Assembly: GCA_026398415.1 (NCBI GenBank)
Contig: JAPLSY010000088.1
Span: 139,633 to 203,632 of the forward strand
From: Kiritimatiellota bacterium
Lineage (GTDB): Bacteria > Verrucomicrobiota > Kiritimatiellia > JAAZAB01
Reading direction: 5' to 3'
Length of the DNA: 64,000 nucleotides
Part shown: in pieces, positions 42,629 to 52,079 of the stretch
How the letters are laid out: every line of letters begins with the position of its first letter
Position numbering within the stretch: position 1 is the stretch's first letter
Made by a program: the position numbers and the translations under genes
Notes under the pieces: generated by a model
What the model saw: the letters and a program-made list of their open reading frames with translations, nothing else
What the model was told of the DNA's origin: nothing
The model's database searches: none

Positions 42629-43897
42629 ATGCTGCACAGAATTTACAAGCCAGGCCGTTACCTCTGTGCGTGGGCGGACAAATATGGCATTGAAGGCGAA
42701 GGGTTTGCCCCCTTGTCCATGCCCGGACACCATTTCATCACTAAAGCCGCGCTCGAGGCCGTTCCTGAAATGCGCGCATGGCTCGGGCCTGAAGCCGAAC
42801 TGCTGACGTGGACTTACTGCGGCTTCCCGGACATGAACTGGCACGCGTACGGACATTACCAAGCGGCGTGCGAGCACCATCCCGAAGTTCGTTATCCTGA
42901 TACCCGGCGCGAGTGGGAGATTCCGCGGTACTGCGATTACAACGACCTCACCAAGTCCGGCGAATGGTTTGGCCACACATACCCCGATGCCGCTCTGGCG
43001 GCCGGCAAGCACTACCGGCGCGTGTGCGCGGCGGGCCGCCAGCGCCGGAGCCGGGATGCCGTGCGCCTGCTCGGAGCTATGCTGCACTATCTCGAGGACT
43101 GTGGGGCGCCTCCGCATGCCATTGGTCTTGGCGGCCCGTTGCATCTTCCTGCGGAGAATATCCGCACCCCCGAGCGGATCACAATCGCGGGATACCGCCC
43201 ACGTCCAATCTTCGATCCTGCCGAGGCCACGAAAAGGGTGTACGATTTTGCTGTGCCCAGGGCGCACTGCATTGTGCGTCGCCTGGAGAAAGACCCGGCG
43301 GCCGATGTGCTCGACCTGCAACTGGAGTGTGCCAATGCGTGCGCAGAGGTTGCGGCGGACGCCCTCGCGGCTTTCCATCGCCAGTTTGCCTCCTCCCTGC
43401 GCTTCCGCAGCCGTCCCGCCCGGCGTGGCGTTGAGTTGCTTTATAACGGCAACTTTATGCAACCGGATGACGAAGCGTACTGCCCGGCAGGCTGGGTGAT
43501 GAAGTGGTGGGATCGTAAGGACCGCAACGTGGTGCTCGAGCGACGAAACAACGGGCAAACCTGTTTTGTCATGGCCGAAAACGTGGTTGCCCCGGTGGCA
43601 TGCATGTTAACCTGGACGCGCGCCTTGCGTGTCCACCCCGGGGAAGTCTATGCCTTCTCTGCCAAGCTGGCGGCCGACGACGTGTCCGACAAATGCGGCC
43701 TGTATGCGGAGATGTACGATGGTGCCACGTGTAAAGTCGGCGAATGGCATGTCGCCGCTCCGGCTTCCACCCGGTGGCGTCAGGTTGCTGGTCGGATCAC
43801 CGTTCCGGAGCGTGCTGCGCTTATGCGCGTCGGCGTCGCCGCGCAGGACACGGCCGGGCCGGTGCGGTTTACATCCCTGAGTCTCATGCGGCAGTGA
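42629..43897 (+). CDS. Zinc phospholipase C / S1-P1 nuclease-fold protein with C-terminal jelly roll
   Basis: A 422-residue protein without an obvious signal peptide. The N-terminal helical part has the spaced His/Asp ligands of the trinuclear zinc fold: PGHHFITKAAL near 32, DMNWHAYGHY near 70 and MLHYLEDCGAPPHA near 155. After ~270 a CBM4/9-like sandwich follows (ELLYNGNFMQPDDEAYCPAG ... TPGKS-type VHPGEVYAFSAKL). Enzymes of this fold cleave phosphodiesters in lipids or nucleic acids. Active-site ligands look present, but the family branch is unknown to me. It lies 52 bases before a histidine phosphatase gene, so a phospho-substrate theme is possible. Confidence 0.62.
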   Translation: MLHRIYKPGRYLCAWADKYGIEGEGFAPLSMPGHHFITKAALEAVPEMRAWLGPEAELLTWTYCGFPDMNWHAYGHYQAACEHHPEVRYPDTRREWEIPRYCDYNDLTKSGEWFGHTYPDAALAAGKHYRRVCAAGRQRRSRDAVRLLGAMLHYLEDCGAPPHAIGLGGPLHLPAENIRTPERITIAGYRPRPIFDPAEATKRVYDFAVPRAHCIVRRLEKDPAADVLDLQLECANACAEVAADALAAFHRQFASSLRFRSRPARRGVELLYNGNFMQPDDEAYCPAGWVMKWWDRKDRNVVLERRNNGQTCFVMAENVVAPVACMLTWTRALRVHPGEVYAFSAKLAADDVSDKCGLYAEMYDGATCKVGEWHVAAPASTRWRQVAGRITVPERAALMRVGVAAQDTAGPVRFTSLSLMRQ

Positions 43898-43949
43898 GCG
43901 ACGCGCTCCCGGCGGACAACAGGGTTTTTAATGACAAGGAAGAGCAGTA

Positions 43950-44606
43950 ATGATCGAGATCACCTTCATACGCCACGCTGACCCCGATTACAAAAATGAC
44001 ACGATCACCGAGCTGGGCCATCAGCAGGCGCAGGCCCTGGCGGAACATTTCAAGCGCACCGAGACGACATTTACCGCCATATTCGCAAGCCATTTTGGTC
44101 GCGCGCAGGCGACGATGAAGTATACCGCCGAAGCCCTCCGCATGCCCTGGACGATCTTTAACTGGCTCGGCGAACCTGACGGGAGGTCCATTGACGGGCG
44201 CTGGTCGTGGGCGATCCCGCGCGCCGAGCACCTTGAAAAGAACATCCTTTTTGATGCCGCGAACTGGCGCACGCTCACCCCCTACGGCGAAAACCTCTTT
44301 GCGATACAGGCGGAGCGGTTCGCGGCGCTCAACGAATTTCTTGCCGGCTACGGGCTTGTGTATGCGGGGCTGCGCTACCGCGTGATGAAGGCGGGCAGCG
44401 AACACTTTGCTATGTTCGCCCACGAGGGGCTTATCAAGGTAATGCTCTCCGCGCTCCTGCACTGGCCGCTGCCGTACGTCTTTGCACATCTAACCTGCGA
44501 GCCAACCGGGGTCACCCGCCTGGTGTGGGATGAACATGAAAGCTATGCCGTGCCGCGTGCGGTAGCGATCAATGCGCGCGTGCATCTTGCGCTCAAAGGC
44601 GGATAG
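43950..44606 (+). CDS. Histidine phosphatase superfamily protein
   Basis: A 218-residue cytosolic phosphoglycerate-mutase-like protein. The catalytic opening ITFIRHADPD holds Arg8-His9 (RHA rather than the more usual RHG). SHFGRAQATMKYTAEAL supplies the second Arg, and MFAHEGLIKVML the second His. Members dephosphorylate small molecules or proteins; the substrate is not evident. It is in one direction with the zinc phospholipase-like gene just upstream, and the ATG is preceded by GGAAGAGC. Confidence 0.85.
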   Translation: MIEITFIRHADPDYKNDTITELGHQQAQALAEHFKRTETTFTAIFASHFGRAQATMKYTAEALRMPWTIFNWLGEPDGRSIDGRWSWAIPRAEHLEKNILFDAANWRTLTPYGENLFAIQAERFAALNEFLAGYGLVYAGLRYRVMKAGSEHFAMFAHEGLIKVMLSALLHWPLPYVFAHLTCEPTGVTRLVWDEHESYAVPRAVAINARVHLALKGG

Positions 44607-44648
44607 AGCGCCACCCCAGTCCGTTGGTTATTAAGAAGCAGTGAACAG

Positions 44649-44716
44649 CCTGCCTGCGCGAAGCTGCTCTCGCCGTCGCGAAGCGCTATGGCGGAGCACG
44701 GTTCGGCGAAGACAGG
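44649..44716. repeat. Hairpin repeat, reverse relative of the 20.4 kb units
   Basis: CCTGCCTGCGCGAAG... and ...GCGAAGACAGG frame a CTCGCCGTCGCG/GCTATGGCGGAG stem. In reverse complement the core reads CTCCGCCATAGCGCTTCGCG, matching unit three at 20456 (CCTCCATAGCCGCTTCGG). The rest of the 279-base gap holds no gene; TTGACA at 44770 lacks a convincing -10. Confidence 0.5.
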
Positions 44717-44807
44717 TGCGTTGTCCCGGTCAATTTTTGCCGACAAAAAATTTTTAATGATCGGATGTCTTGACAAACGCTAAGAAAGCGAGGAAATTTA
44801 TCATGTT

Positions 44808-44841
44808 TTTCCGCCCGATGCGGATCCGCTTAAGGCGGAAA
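44808..44841. repeat. Nested palindrome before the 1454-residue secreted protein
   Basis: TTTCCGCC (44808-44815) pairs with GGCGGAAA (44834-44841), and the ten-base palindrome GCGGATCCGC lies inside. It is 44 bases before the ATG at 44886, where it could be an operator or an mRNA hairpin. Confidence 0.4.
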
Positions 44842-44885
44842 TGCGTGATTAACAATCAGGAAAACAAATCGAGGATATACGACCG

Positions 44886-47800
44886 ATGCAAACACGACTA
44901 CTCATTGGGGTATTGACGCTGATCGGATGGGCGACGGCTTCCGGGATCGGGAAAGAGCAAGCTGGCTACCGTCCCCCGCCCACGGCGGTGGTTGCCCTGG
45001 ACTTCGCGCGCTCCGACCCGATTGCCGATCCCGCAGTTTCGTCCGTTCCCGCCGAGGGGCGGCCCGGCTCGGCGCTGCGCGTGACTGAGCGGGGCGCGGT
45101 CTACCACCTTCCGGAGGGCTTCGATGCCGAGCGCGGCACGGTGGAGATGTGGATACGTCCGGACTTCGACTGTACCGATGGCCTGTACCACAACCTGTTC
45201 GATCTAAACCAGAAGGGTGCCAAGGGCCGTGTGTACCTGATCAAGAGCGGGACGGGCGGGGGCAACGGCCTCTTTCTATGCGTGGTGGACAAGAACGGCC
45301 AATGGTTGGCGGTCTCGGTGTCCCCGAACGCCGGTTACGGGTGGACGAAGGGCAGTTGGCATCATGTTGCCGCCAGTTGGGACGGGTCCAAGGGGCTCCT
45401 AAGCTTGTTCTTCGACGGGAAGCAGGCGGTCTCTAAAACCATTACGCCCTTCGAGATCGGGCTGGTGGGCGACCGGTTTGCGGTTGGCGGGAATCTCGAC
45501 GGTGCCCAACCGGTTGCCGGGCAGGTGTCCGGGTTCCGCCTGTATCCGGAGCCGGTCATTACCCGTCCGATAGCCTCGGCCTCGCAGACGGCCAAGCATC
45601 CCGTAGAAAACGTTCAACGCGTAATTGACGGGGATACCAGCGATGCCAGCGTGTGGGATGGTTTTGGCTGTCCGGTATGGGTGGAGGTGGAGTTGCCCGA
45701 GGTGGTTCACTCGGGCAACCGGGCTTATGCGGCATTCCCCAGCACCGAGGGGTCGCCTAAGGAATTTACTTTACAGGGTTGGGTCCAGGGGGCCTGGCGC
45801 GATTTGGCCCCGCCGGTAAAAGTGCCCCGATACACGGCTGTATCCGGTCCGTTCTTCGTAACGGTGGACGTACCGCCAGTGACCCTCAAGCGCTTTCGAC
45901 TGTACATTACCGCGCTGCACGACGGGGGCTACCGGATAGATCATCCTGGGTCGCCCGACGAGCCCTTGGAAGACCGGGTCGCGGCTATCCGGGAAATCCA
46001 ATGGTACAGCGTTGCCGAAGTAGCCGCGGCCAGCGTACGGATGAAGGCGTGGCAGCGCACCGTTGGGCAGGAAATCCGCTGGTGGGGGCAGGCGCTCAGC
46101 GGCGAGCAGGGGGCGGCTGTGGGCCGGACCCTGAAGAAACTGTATGCCGAGGAATTACGGCAACTCGGCGATCAGGTGGAGACCTTGGCTCGCCCGGGGG
46201 CGGAAGACCAGTATGCCGAGACGGCCCGTCGGTGGGAAGACCTGAAGGCATGGTTGGAGCCTTGGCGGTCGATGGTGATCAGCCGGGGCAGAGACTGGAA
46301 AGCGTGGCTTAAGCCCTGGCAGTTGCTGATGGCTGACCATCGTGGCAAGGTGGAAGTTTCGGCCATTGGTTCGCCGGTCGGCCGGCTGGAACTCAGCGTG
46401 GACCCGGGCAAGACCCCGCACAAGTCCTATCCCGCGTCGTGCGCGCTGGATCTGCGCGTGCTGGAAACCCTCTGGGGCCGGCCCGTGGACCCCTATGTCA
46501 TGCAGGTCTATGCCCTCGAACCGGATGGCAAACACTTGGCCGACATCCATCCCGGCCGCAAGGGAACTGAGCGCCATCTTTGCGCCAGCCGATTCGAGCG
46601 CATCTCACCACTCCGGGGATTCCTCATCTGGACGATGCCGGACCGTGAGCACACGCGTTACGTGGTGGAGTTCGGTCCGCGCCCGAAAACCCCGCCAGAA
46701 AAGGGTATGATGACGGTGGGCGATGGGGACGGTTTCTACTTCGATGCGGCCCCGGACGGCACCCTGCCCGGGAATACCTGGTCGGCAGTGTTCCTGGACT
46801 GGGATGGGGATGGCCGGCAGGATGCCATCACGGGACGCTGGACCGACTTTTGCCACTTCTGGAAAAACATCGGCACGAAGGATAAGCCGGTCTTCAGCGA
46901 ACGCGAACATTGGCTGGTGCGCGACGTTACCGGCGCCCCCATCGCGGCCTCCGGCGAGCATCATGGGCTGGCCTTCTCGGTTGTCCAGCCGGTGGACTTC
47001 GACGGCGACAAACGGGTGGACCTTTTCATGGGCAGTTACTATGGCAGACCCTTCTTCTACCGCAATCTGGGGCCCGACGATTTTCCCGTGGTGGCGGCCC
47101 CGACCACACCGGTCAACCTGACGGGCGGCAAGGTGGCCTTCGGGGACTTGGATGGTGATGGGCAGGTAGATGCCGTGGGCACTTCCACTTCGAGCAATAT
47201 CTGTTCCCTCCGGCTTCAGCCCGGCCGTGGCCTGGGCAAGGACGGGGCGCCCCGGTTCGCGGACGCCCGGCCGTTGGGGATCTCCGTGCCGAGCAAATCC
47301 GGCCATCCCGCACCGGCTCTTGCCGACATAGACGCGGACGGCGACCTGGACGTGTTCCTCATGGTGGCCCCGCACGTGTGGTTTTTTGAGAACATCGGCA
47401 CGCCGAAGGAGCCTAAGTTCGCCGAAGGACGGCGGGTCGAGCGTGAGGGCGCTCCGCTGGATGTGGGCTACTATTACCCCTCGATTACCTGGTCGGACTA
47501 TGACGGAGATGGCGACCTGGACCTGGTCAAATCCACCGGGGTAGAGGTGTACCTCAACGATGGGGATGCCAAGAAAATGCGCCTGGGCCGCCGTGTGCAG
47601 ACGGTGCTGAAGGGACAGCGGCGCCTGGAGCGTGCGGGACTGCGGGCTTATGACATGGTGGACTTCGACAAGGACGGCGACTTCGATCATGTGCTCATGG
47701 CGAATTCAAGCCCAGATCTGGAGGTGAATGAGTGGCAGGACGGCTTCTTCCGCCGCAGTTTCGTCGTCAGCGTGGATCCCGAGAAGAAGGATTGGTACGG

Positions 47801-49250
47801 GTGCCCCGATCCAACCGAATACTATTCGCAGTACGGAAATGTCCAACTGGTGGACTTCGATGGGGACGGCGACTTGGACCTGGCGGCGACCTCGGAACAT
47901 TCCTGGCGGTTCGGCTATATCCACTATTACGAGAATTTGGGAACGAACGGGTTTGCCCCGGAAGTAGAATGGCGGCCCATGGCCACCTGCGATTACGTGC
48001 GTTTTGTCGAGGGCAAGAACGGCCAGGGCGCCCATGTGGACGCAAAGACCTTCCTGGATTTCCTGTCCTACCGCACCAAGGACAGCTTGGCTCCTGCGGG
48101 GGGAAGCTTGTCGTTCTGGTTCCAGCCCGACTGGGATGCGGCCGACGGCAAGGACCACTATTTCTTCTATACCGCGCCTACGCCCGCGGCGGCAGGTATC
48201 AGCACCAGGGATCTGGCGTCTTATTATGAGGGCATCAAGCCCGACTTGGTGTTGCCCAAACCCTTCGCGTTGTTCAAGACGAAGGCCGGGACCCTGCAGC
48301 TGCAGATGGGCAAGCTGGGTGTCGAGACCCCCGTGCTGGACTGGAAAACGGGGTCATGGCATCGCGTGGAGGCGCGCTGGGGCAAGGAAGGTTCTTCGGT
48401 GGAGGTGGATGGCCGGCGCATTGCCGAGTCCACCACGCCTGTGACCAACTTGCCGTTCGGTCGCCGCATGTGGGTTGGCAGCCGCGCGTGGATGGCGGTT
48501 CAGCGCGAGCGCGAATACCCGGGCCGATGGGAAGCCCATCCGGTGGATATGACCGATCCGGCCGACGGCGTGCTGGACGACTTCGAGATCCGCGACGCAA
48601 AGGGGCAGGCGCTGTTCACCCTCGCCTTCAACGGGAATGCCGACTCCGCTCAGGGCCAATCCGGAGCCCGCACCAAGTTGGGATACCGGTGCGCCCCCGG
48701 CTACGCCGATTTCAACGGGGACGGGTTGATCGACATGGTGGCCATGATCAGCGACGGCCGCCGTGGCCGTGGGTCGAAACCGGAGCACCGCAATTGGGGC
48801 GACGGCGTGCTGGTTCTGTTTCCGAATGTCGGGACGGCCGCCAAACCCCGCTGGGGCGAAGGCATCCTCCTCAAGCATACTGACGGGACGCCTTTCCGCT
48901 GCCACATCCGCACCAAGATCACGCCGGTGGATTGGGATCGGGATGGCCGCGTGGACCTGATCCTCTCCACGGAAAATTACGAGATGGCGGAGTTCAACCG
49001 AACCGTGGACCTTTTCATGAATGCCGGGACGAAGACCGCGCCGGTCTTCGGTCCGCGCCAGCCCATGGACCGGCTCAACAGCCTGTTGAATGCCCACCAC
49101 GATGTCAAGCTGGAGGCCGTGGACCTGAACGGCAACGGCGTGGCAGACCTGGTCACTTCCACCGACCCCGGCACGAGCGTTTTCTACCGCTCGTTCCTGG
49201 AGGAGGATCCCGTGCGCGTACGGGTCGTGGCCGTCGAGCCGGGGCTCTGA
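44886..49250 (+). CDS. Large secreted LamG / discoidin / FG-GAP (VCBS) repeat protein
   Basis: A 1454-residue secreted protein with signal peptide MQTRLLIGVLTLIGWATASG. In order: LamG domain (~40-225; VEMWIRPDFDC, WHHVAASWDG), discoidin-like domain (~235-370; WVEVELPEVV, KRFRLYITALHDG), a helical spacer, then a long FG-GAP/VCBS region with calcium-type loops (DWDGDGRQD, DFDGDKRVD, DLDGDGQVD, DIDADGDLD, DYDGDGDLD, DFDGDGDLD). A second LamG (~1090-1270; LSFWFQPDWDAADG, WHRVEARWG) and more loops (DFNGDGLID, DWDRDGRVD, DLNGNGVAD) close it. This is typical of large calcium-stabilised surface or secreted glycan-binding proteins. No catalytic domain is seen. GAGG precedes the ATG. Confidence 0.85.
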   Translation: MQTRLLIGVLTLIGWATASGIGKEQAGYRPPPTAVVALDFARSDPIADPAVSSVPAEGRPGSALRVTERGAVYHLPEGFDAERGTVEMWIRPDFDCTDGLYHNLFDLNQKGAKGRVYLIKSGTGGGNGLFLCVVDKNGQWLAVSVSPNAGYGWTKGSWHHVAASWDGSKGLLSLFFDGKQAVSKTITPFEIGLVGDRFAVGGNLDGAQPVAGQVSGFRLYPEPVITRPIASASQTAKHPVENVQRVIDGDTSDASVWDGFGCPVWVEVELPEVVHSGNRAYAAFPSTEGSPKEFTLQGWVQGAWRDLAPPVKVPRYTAVSGPFFVTVDVPPVTLKRFRLYITALHDGGYRIDHPGSPDEPLEDRVAAIREIQWYSVAEVAAASVRMKAWQRTVGQEIRWWGQALSGEQGAAVGRTLKKLYAEELRQLGDQVETLARPGAEDQYAETARRWEDLKAWLEPWRSMVISRGRDWKAWLKPWQLLMADHRGKVEVSAIGSPVGRLELSVDPGKTPHKSYPASCALDLRVLETLWGRPVDPYVMQVYALEPDGKHLADIHPGRKGTERHLCASRFERISPLRGFLIWTMPDREHTRYVVEFGPRPKTPPEKGMMTVGDGDGFYFDAAPDGTLPGNTWSAVFLDWDGDGRQDAITGRWTDFCHFWKNIGTKDKPVFSEREHWLVRDVTGAPIAASGEHHGLAFSVVQPVDFDGDKRVDLFMGSYYGRPFFYRNLGPDDFPVVAAPTTPVNLTGGKVAFGDLDGDGQVDAVGTSTSSNICSLRLQPGRGLGKDGAPRFADARPLGISVPSKSGHPAPALADIDADGDLDVFLMVAPHVWFFENIGTPKEPKFAEGRRVEREGAPLDVGYYYPSITWSDYDGDGDLDLVKSTGVEVYLNDGDAKKMRLGRRVQTVLKGQRRLERAGLRAYDMVDFDKDGDFDHVLMANSSPDLEVNEWQDGFFRRSFVVSVDPEKKDWYGCPDPTEYYSQYGNVQLVDFDGDGDLDLAATSEHSWRFGYIHYYENLGTNGFAPEVEWRPMATCDYVRFVEGKNGQGAHVDAKTFLDFLSYRTKDSLAPAGGSLSFWFQPDWDAADGKDHYFFYTAPTPAAAGISTRDLASYYEGIKPDLVLPKPFALFKTKAGTLQLQMGKLGVETPVLDWKTGSWHRVEARWGKEGSSVEVDGRRIAESTTPVTNLPFGRRMWVGSRAWMAVQREREYPGRWEAHPVDMTDPADGVLDDFEIRDAKGQALFTLAFNGNADSAQGQSGARTKLGYRCAPGYADFNGDGLIDMVAMISDGRRGRGSKPEHRNWGDGVLVLFPNVGTAAKPRWGEGILLKHTDGTPFRCHIRTKITPVDWDRDGRVDLILSTENYEMAEFNRTVDLFMNAGTKTAPVFGPRQPMDRLNSLLNAHHDVKLEAVDLNGNGVADLVTSTDPGTSVFYRSFLEEDPVRVRVVAVEPGL

Positions 49251-49373
49251 CCTTCTGTCGGGCAGGAAAATGGGGCAGTCCGGAATAGTGCTAAGTTAAT
49301 CATGCGATTTACGTTTTTGCGTAACTGCTTGGGTCGTTTTCGGGCGGAAAAACAAAGCGATGGAAAACACCCT

Positions 49374-50712
49374 GTGAAAGCACAATACTTGCAACGGATG
49401 TTGATCTGGTTGGGGCTGGCCATGACCTTGGCGGCGCCCTGGGTATCGGCGACGGATTATTACGTGACAACCAACGGCACGGGCAGTGGCACATCGTGGA
49501 CGGATACACACTCAAATCTGATCGAAATGGTGGCCCTCGCCAGAGACAACGACACGGTGTATGTGACCAACAATGCCACCTATTGGCTCACAAATCAAAT
49601 AACCGTCAGCTACGCCATCACGGTACGGAGTTGGGGGTCGGGCGGGATACTGGATCCGACCAACACGATCCTGAGCGGCAGATATCCCACCGCGACCAAC
49701 CGGCATTTTACGCTTAACAATTTTGGGGCCACGCTGGCGGGCTTTACGCTCACAAAGGGGTGCGAGAATAGCGGCGGGTCAATCTATTTGCAGAATGGAC
49801 TGGTGACGAACTGCATAATCGTGAGCAATGGGCGTGTGGAATTGCAAAATTAACTGCAACACGACATCAAACGTGATGGGAGCATTCAGAGAAACTACAA
49901 ACAAGACCGGGAACGGAGGAGGGATTTATAGCGCGAATTCAGGGGGGCCTTGGTGGATTGCAAATTGTACAATCGCCGGCAATTCTACGGGATACGGCGC
50001 CGAGGGCGGAGGTATCGACTCCCGTGGGACCGCGATTATCAGCAATTGCTGGATTGTATCCAATTTAGCGTCATACAGCGCCGGTGCAATACGTATGGCG
50101 GCCACCTCGACATGTTATAATTCCTTTCTCATGGGCAATACCGCGGAAGGTTATCCCGGCGCAGGTCTTGGGGGTGCCTTGCGTATGATCGGTGACAATT
50201 CCTTGATCAGAAATTGCTTGGTTGTTCATAATCGTTCGTCTAGTTCTGGTGGTGGAATTAAAGGTGATTGGAGTCTTAAAATTCAAAACTGTACGATTGC
50301 CAGTAACGTAGCTATAGGAAACGGAGGCGGATACGCTTACCAACAAAACGGTGGTTCCCCGGCAATTGAAAACACCATAATCTGGGGCAATAGCGGAAGC
50401 GGAATTTATTCTAATTTGTACATAATTGTGGGCACAAATACATTTACCAACTGCTGCACCTCGCCGGATATTGTCAGTGCTTTTGCCACTGCGGTCAATA
50501 CCATCACCAACGATCCGCTGTTTATTAATACCGCAACTAATGATTTCCGGTTGCAACCGGATTCGCCCTGCATCAATGCCGGCGTGAATCGGGAGTGGAT
50601 GGAGGGTGCGCAGGATTATTACGGCAATCGACGCATTGATAATTTCCGCAAAACCGTTGATATCGGCGCCTACGAGTATCTCAGTCATGGAACATTGTTC
50701 AGGGGCCATTAA
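49374..50712 (+). pseudogene. Beta-helix choice-of-anchor-Q protein (paralog 4), frame broken near 49.83 kb
   Basis: Same family as 29521, 37006 and 41079. GTG 49374 opens VKAQYLQRMLIWLGLAMTLA and the frame runs to a TAA at 49851. The rest (GVWNCKINCNTTSN ... SPCINAGVNREWMEGAQDYY ... VDIGAYEYLSHGTLF) is in another frame, open from 49828 to 50712. Compared with 41079, about 90 bases between NCIIVSN and GVWNC are missing, and AGTGGGGGTGTGTGG has become AATGGGCGTGTGG, so a deletion shifted the frame. The downstream part has no signal peptide. Unless slippage restores it, the full protein is not made. Confidence 0.8.
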
Positions 50713-50792
50713 GGTAACCCGGCGATCCAGCGGTAATCTTTCGGGCTACCCGGCACAGTCAGCCTATAGCATTCGAGAAGGAGATCGTAAAC

Positions 50793-52079
50793 ATGGACAA
50801 GATATGCCGGCATATTACTGTGCTGCTCGCCATCATATGCGGCTTGGCCCCGTACACAAGGGGTGCTGCGATCATGTCAGGAAATGGACAGACAGATTCA
50901 CCGCCCTTTGAGATTGCCGCCTGGGTGGATTCCCAAGACTTTTCGTCCAAATTCGATACTGAAAAAGCGGAAGGGGTTAAGGCGATTGTTGACTATGTAG
51001 CCGGATCCGGGGCCACCTTGATGTGCTGGCGTACCAGGGGCGGGTCGATGCTGACCTATCCCAGCAAAGTGGAAGCATCGCTTCTGCCGGTAATGACGGA
51101 CAAGCGTCGCACGATCATCTTCTATGGACCATATTTCGGGTATTGGATCCACTACGGCGAGGCGCAGCCCGACCATTTCCAGTGCGCAATGGAAGAGATA
51201 AAGAAAAAGGGAATCAAACCCGTCGCCCACTGGACTTTCGAAGAAGCCCATTATGCGGGGCCGCTAATCGGCGATTTCAACCTGGACCACCCTCAGTATT
51301 GGTGTCGCACGCATGATGGCATCCCCTGGCATGCAAGAGTCAGCCTCGGGTATGAGCCCGTCATGCAGCATTATCTTGATATGGCCATGGAGGTTGTCGA
51401 TCGAGGCTGCGAGGAGATTTCTTTCGAATTCTGGCGACATGGTGGCTGGAATCCGGGTTACGAATATGTAGAACCGGTGATGGACAGCTACAGGAAAAAA
51501 TACGGCGAAGAACCACCGGCAAACAGCAAAGACCTCCGTTGGGCGAAACATGTGGCCGGATACCGCGCGGAATTCCTGAGACGACTGAGGAAGCAGTTGG
51601 CTGCGTATGCGCACCGCACGGGTCGAAGGGTGGAACTAAGCGCGGCCATCCCATGCATAGCGCCATTCAACGATAGAGCGCTGGTTGAATATGGGGTGGA
51701 TTGGAGGGCTTTGGTAGACGAAGGATTAATCGACACGCTCATCATTCAATCCATGACCTGGGACAAGCAAAGACCGCTGGAGAGCACGCGCGAGTTAGGT
51801 CGCAGTGTGATGCAGGCGGTCAACGGCCGATGCCGCGTCCTATGGCCCGTGATGGACTATCCTTTCACCGGCACGGGTCTTGGAAAATACATGGATGCTA
51901 CCGGCAAGACGCAACATGAGCTGGCCGCCGAATTGATGCAAATGGCCTGGGAAGAAGGCGCCGATGGAATAACGCTGGAGTGTGTCGATTACGGGAATTA
52001 CACGGACGCAACCTTGCGCGCCATGAAGGCTCTGCGTGAGACTAAGTGCACGTTTGTGAGAAAGGGGAACTTGAAGTGA
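50793..52079 (+). CDS. Secreted GHL10-like TIM-barrel protein, cassette 3
   Basis: A 428-residue paralog of 26679 and of the C-terminal part of 33466. It has an N-terminal signal (MDKICRHITVLLAIICGLAP) and AAGGAG before the ATG. The subfamily signature is kept (HWTFEEAHYA at 146-155, FNLDHPQYW, SLGYEPV, TLECVDY). The strand motif reads EEISFEFWRHGG: the Asp of the other copies (GIYIDFWR, GVFIDFFR) is Glu212, while Arg215 remains. If that Asp is catalytic, this copy may be altered in activity. It overlaps the next gene (GTGA). Confidence 0.78.
   Translation: MDKICRHITVLLAIICGLAPYTRGAAIMSGNGQTDSPPFEIAAWVDSQDFSSKFDTEKAEGVKAIVDYVAGSGATLMCWRTRGGSMLTYPSKVEASLLPVMTDKRRTIIFYGPYFGYWIHYGEAQPDHFQCAMEEIKKKGIKPVAHWTFEEAHYAGPLIGDFNLDHPQYWCRTHDGIPWHARVSLGYEPVMQHYLDMAMEVVDRGCEEISFEFWRHGGWNPGYEYVEPVMDSYRKKYGEEPPANSKDLRWAKHVAGYRAEFLRRLRKQLAAYAHRTGRRVELSAAIPCIAPFNDRALVEYGVDWRALVDEGLIDTLIIQSMTWDKQRPLESTRELGRSVMQAVNGRCRVLWPVMDYPFTGTGLGKYMDATGKTQHELAAELMQMAWEEGADGITLECVDYGNYTDATLRAMKALRETKCTFVRKGNLK

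Noticed and set aside
42554..43558. 334-codon open frame on the minus strand
   Set aside because: Antisense of the zinc phospholipase-like gene; composition typical of a shadow.
46605..47690. 361-codon open frame on the minus strand
   Set aside because: Lies inside the strongly supported FG-GAP/LamG gene on the plus strand; its His/Val-rich translation has no domain and arises from G+C-rich third positions.
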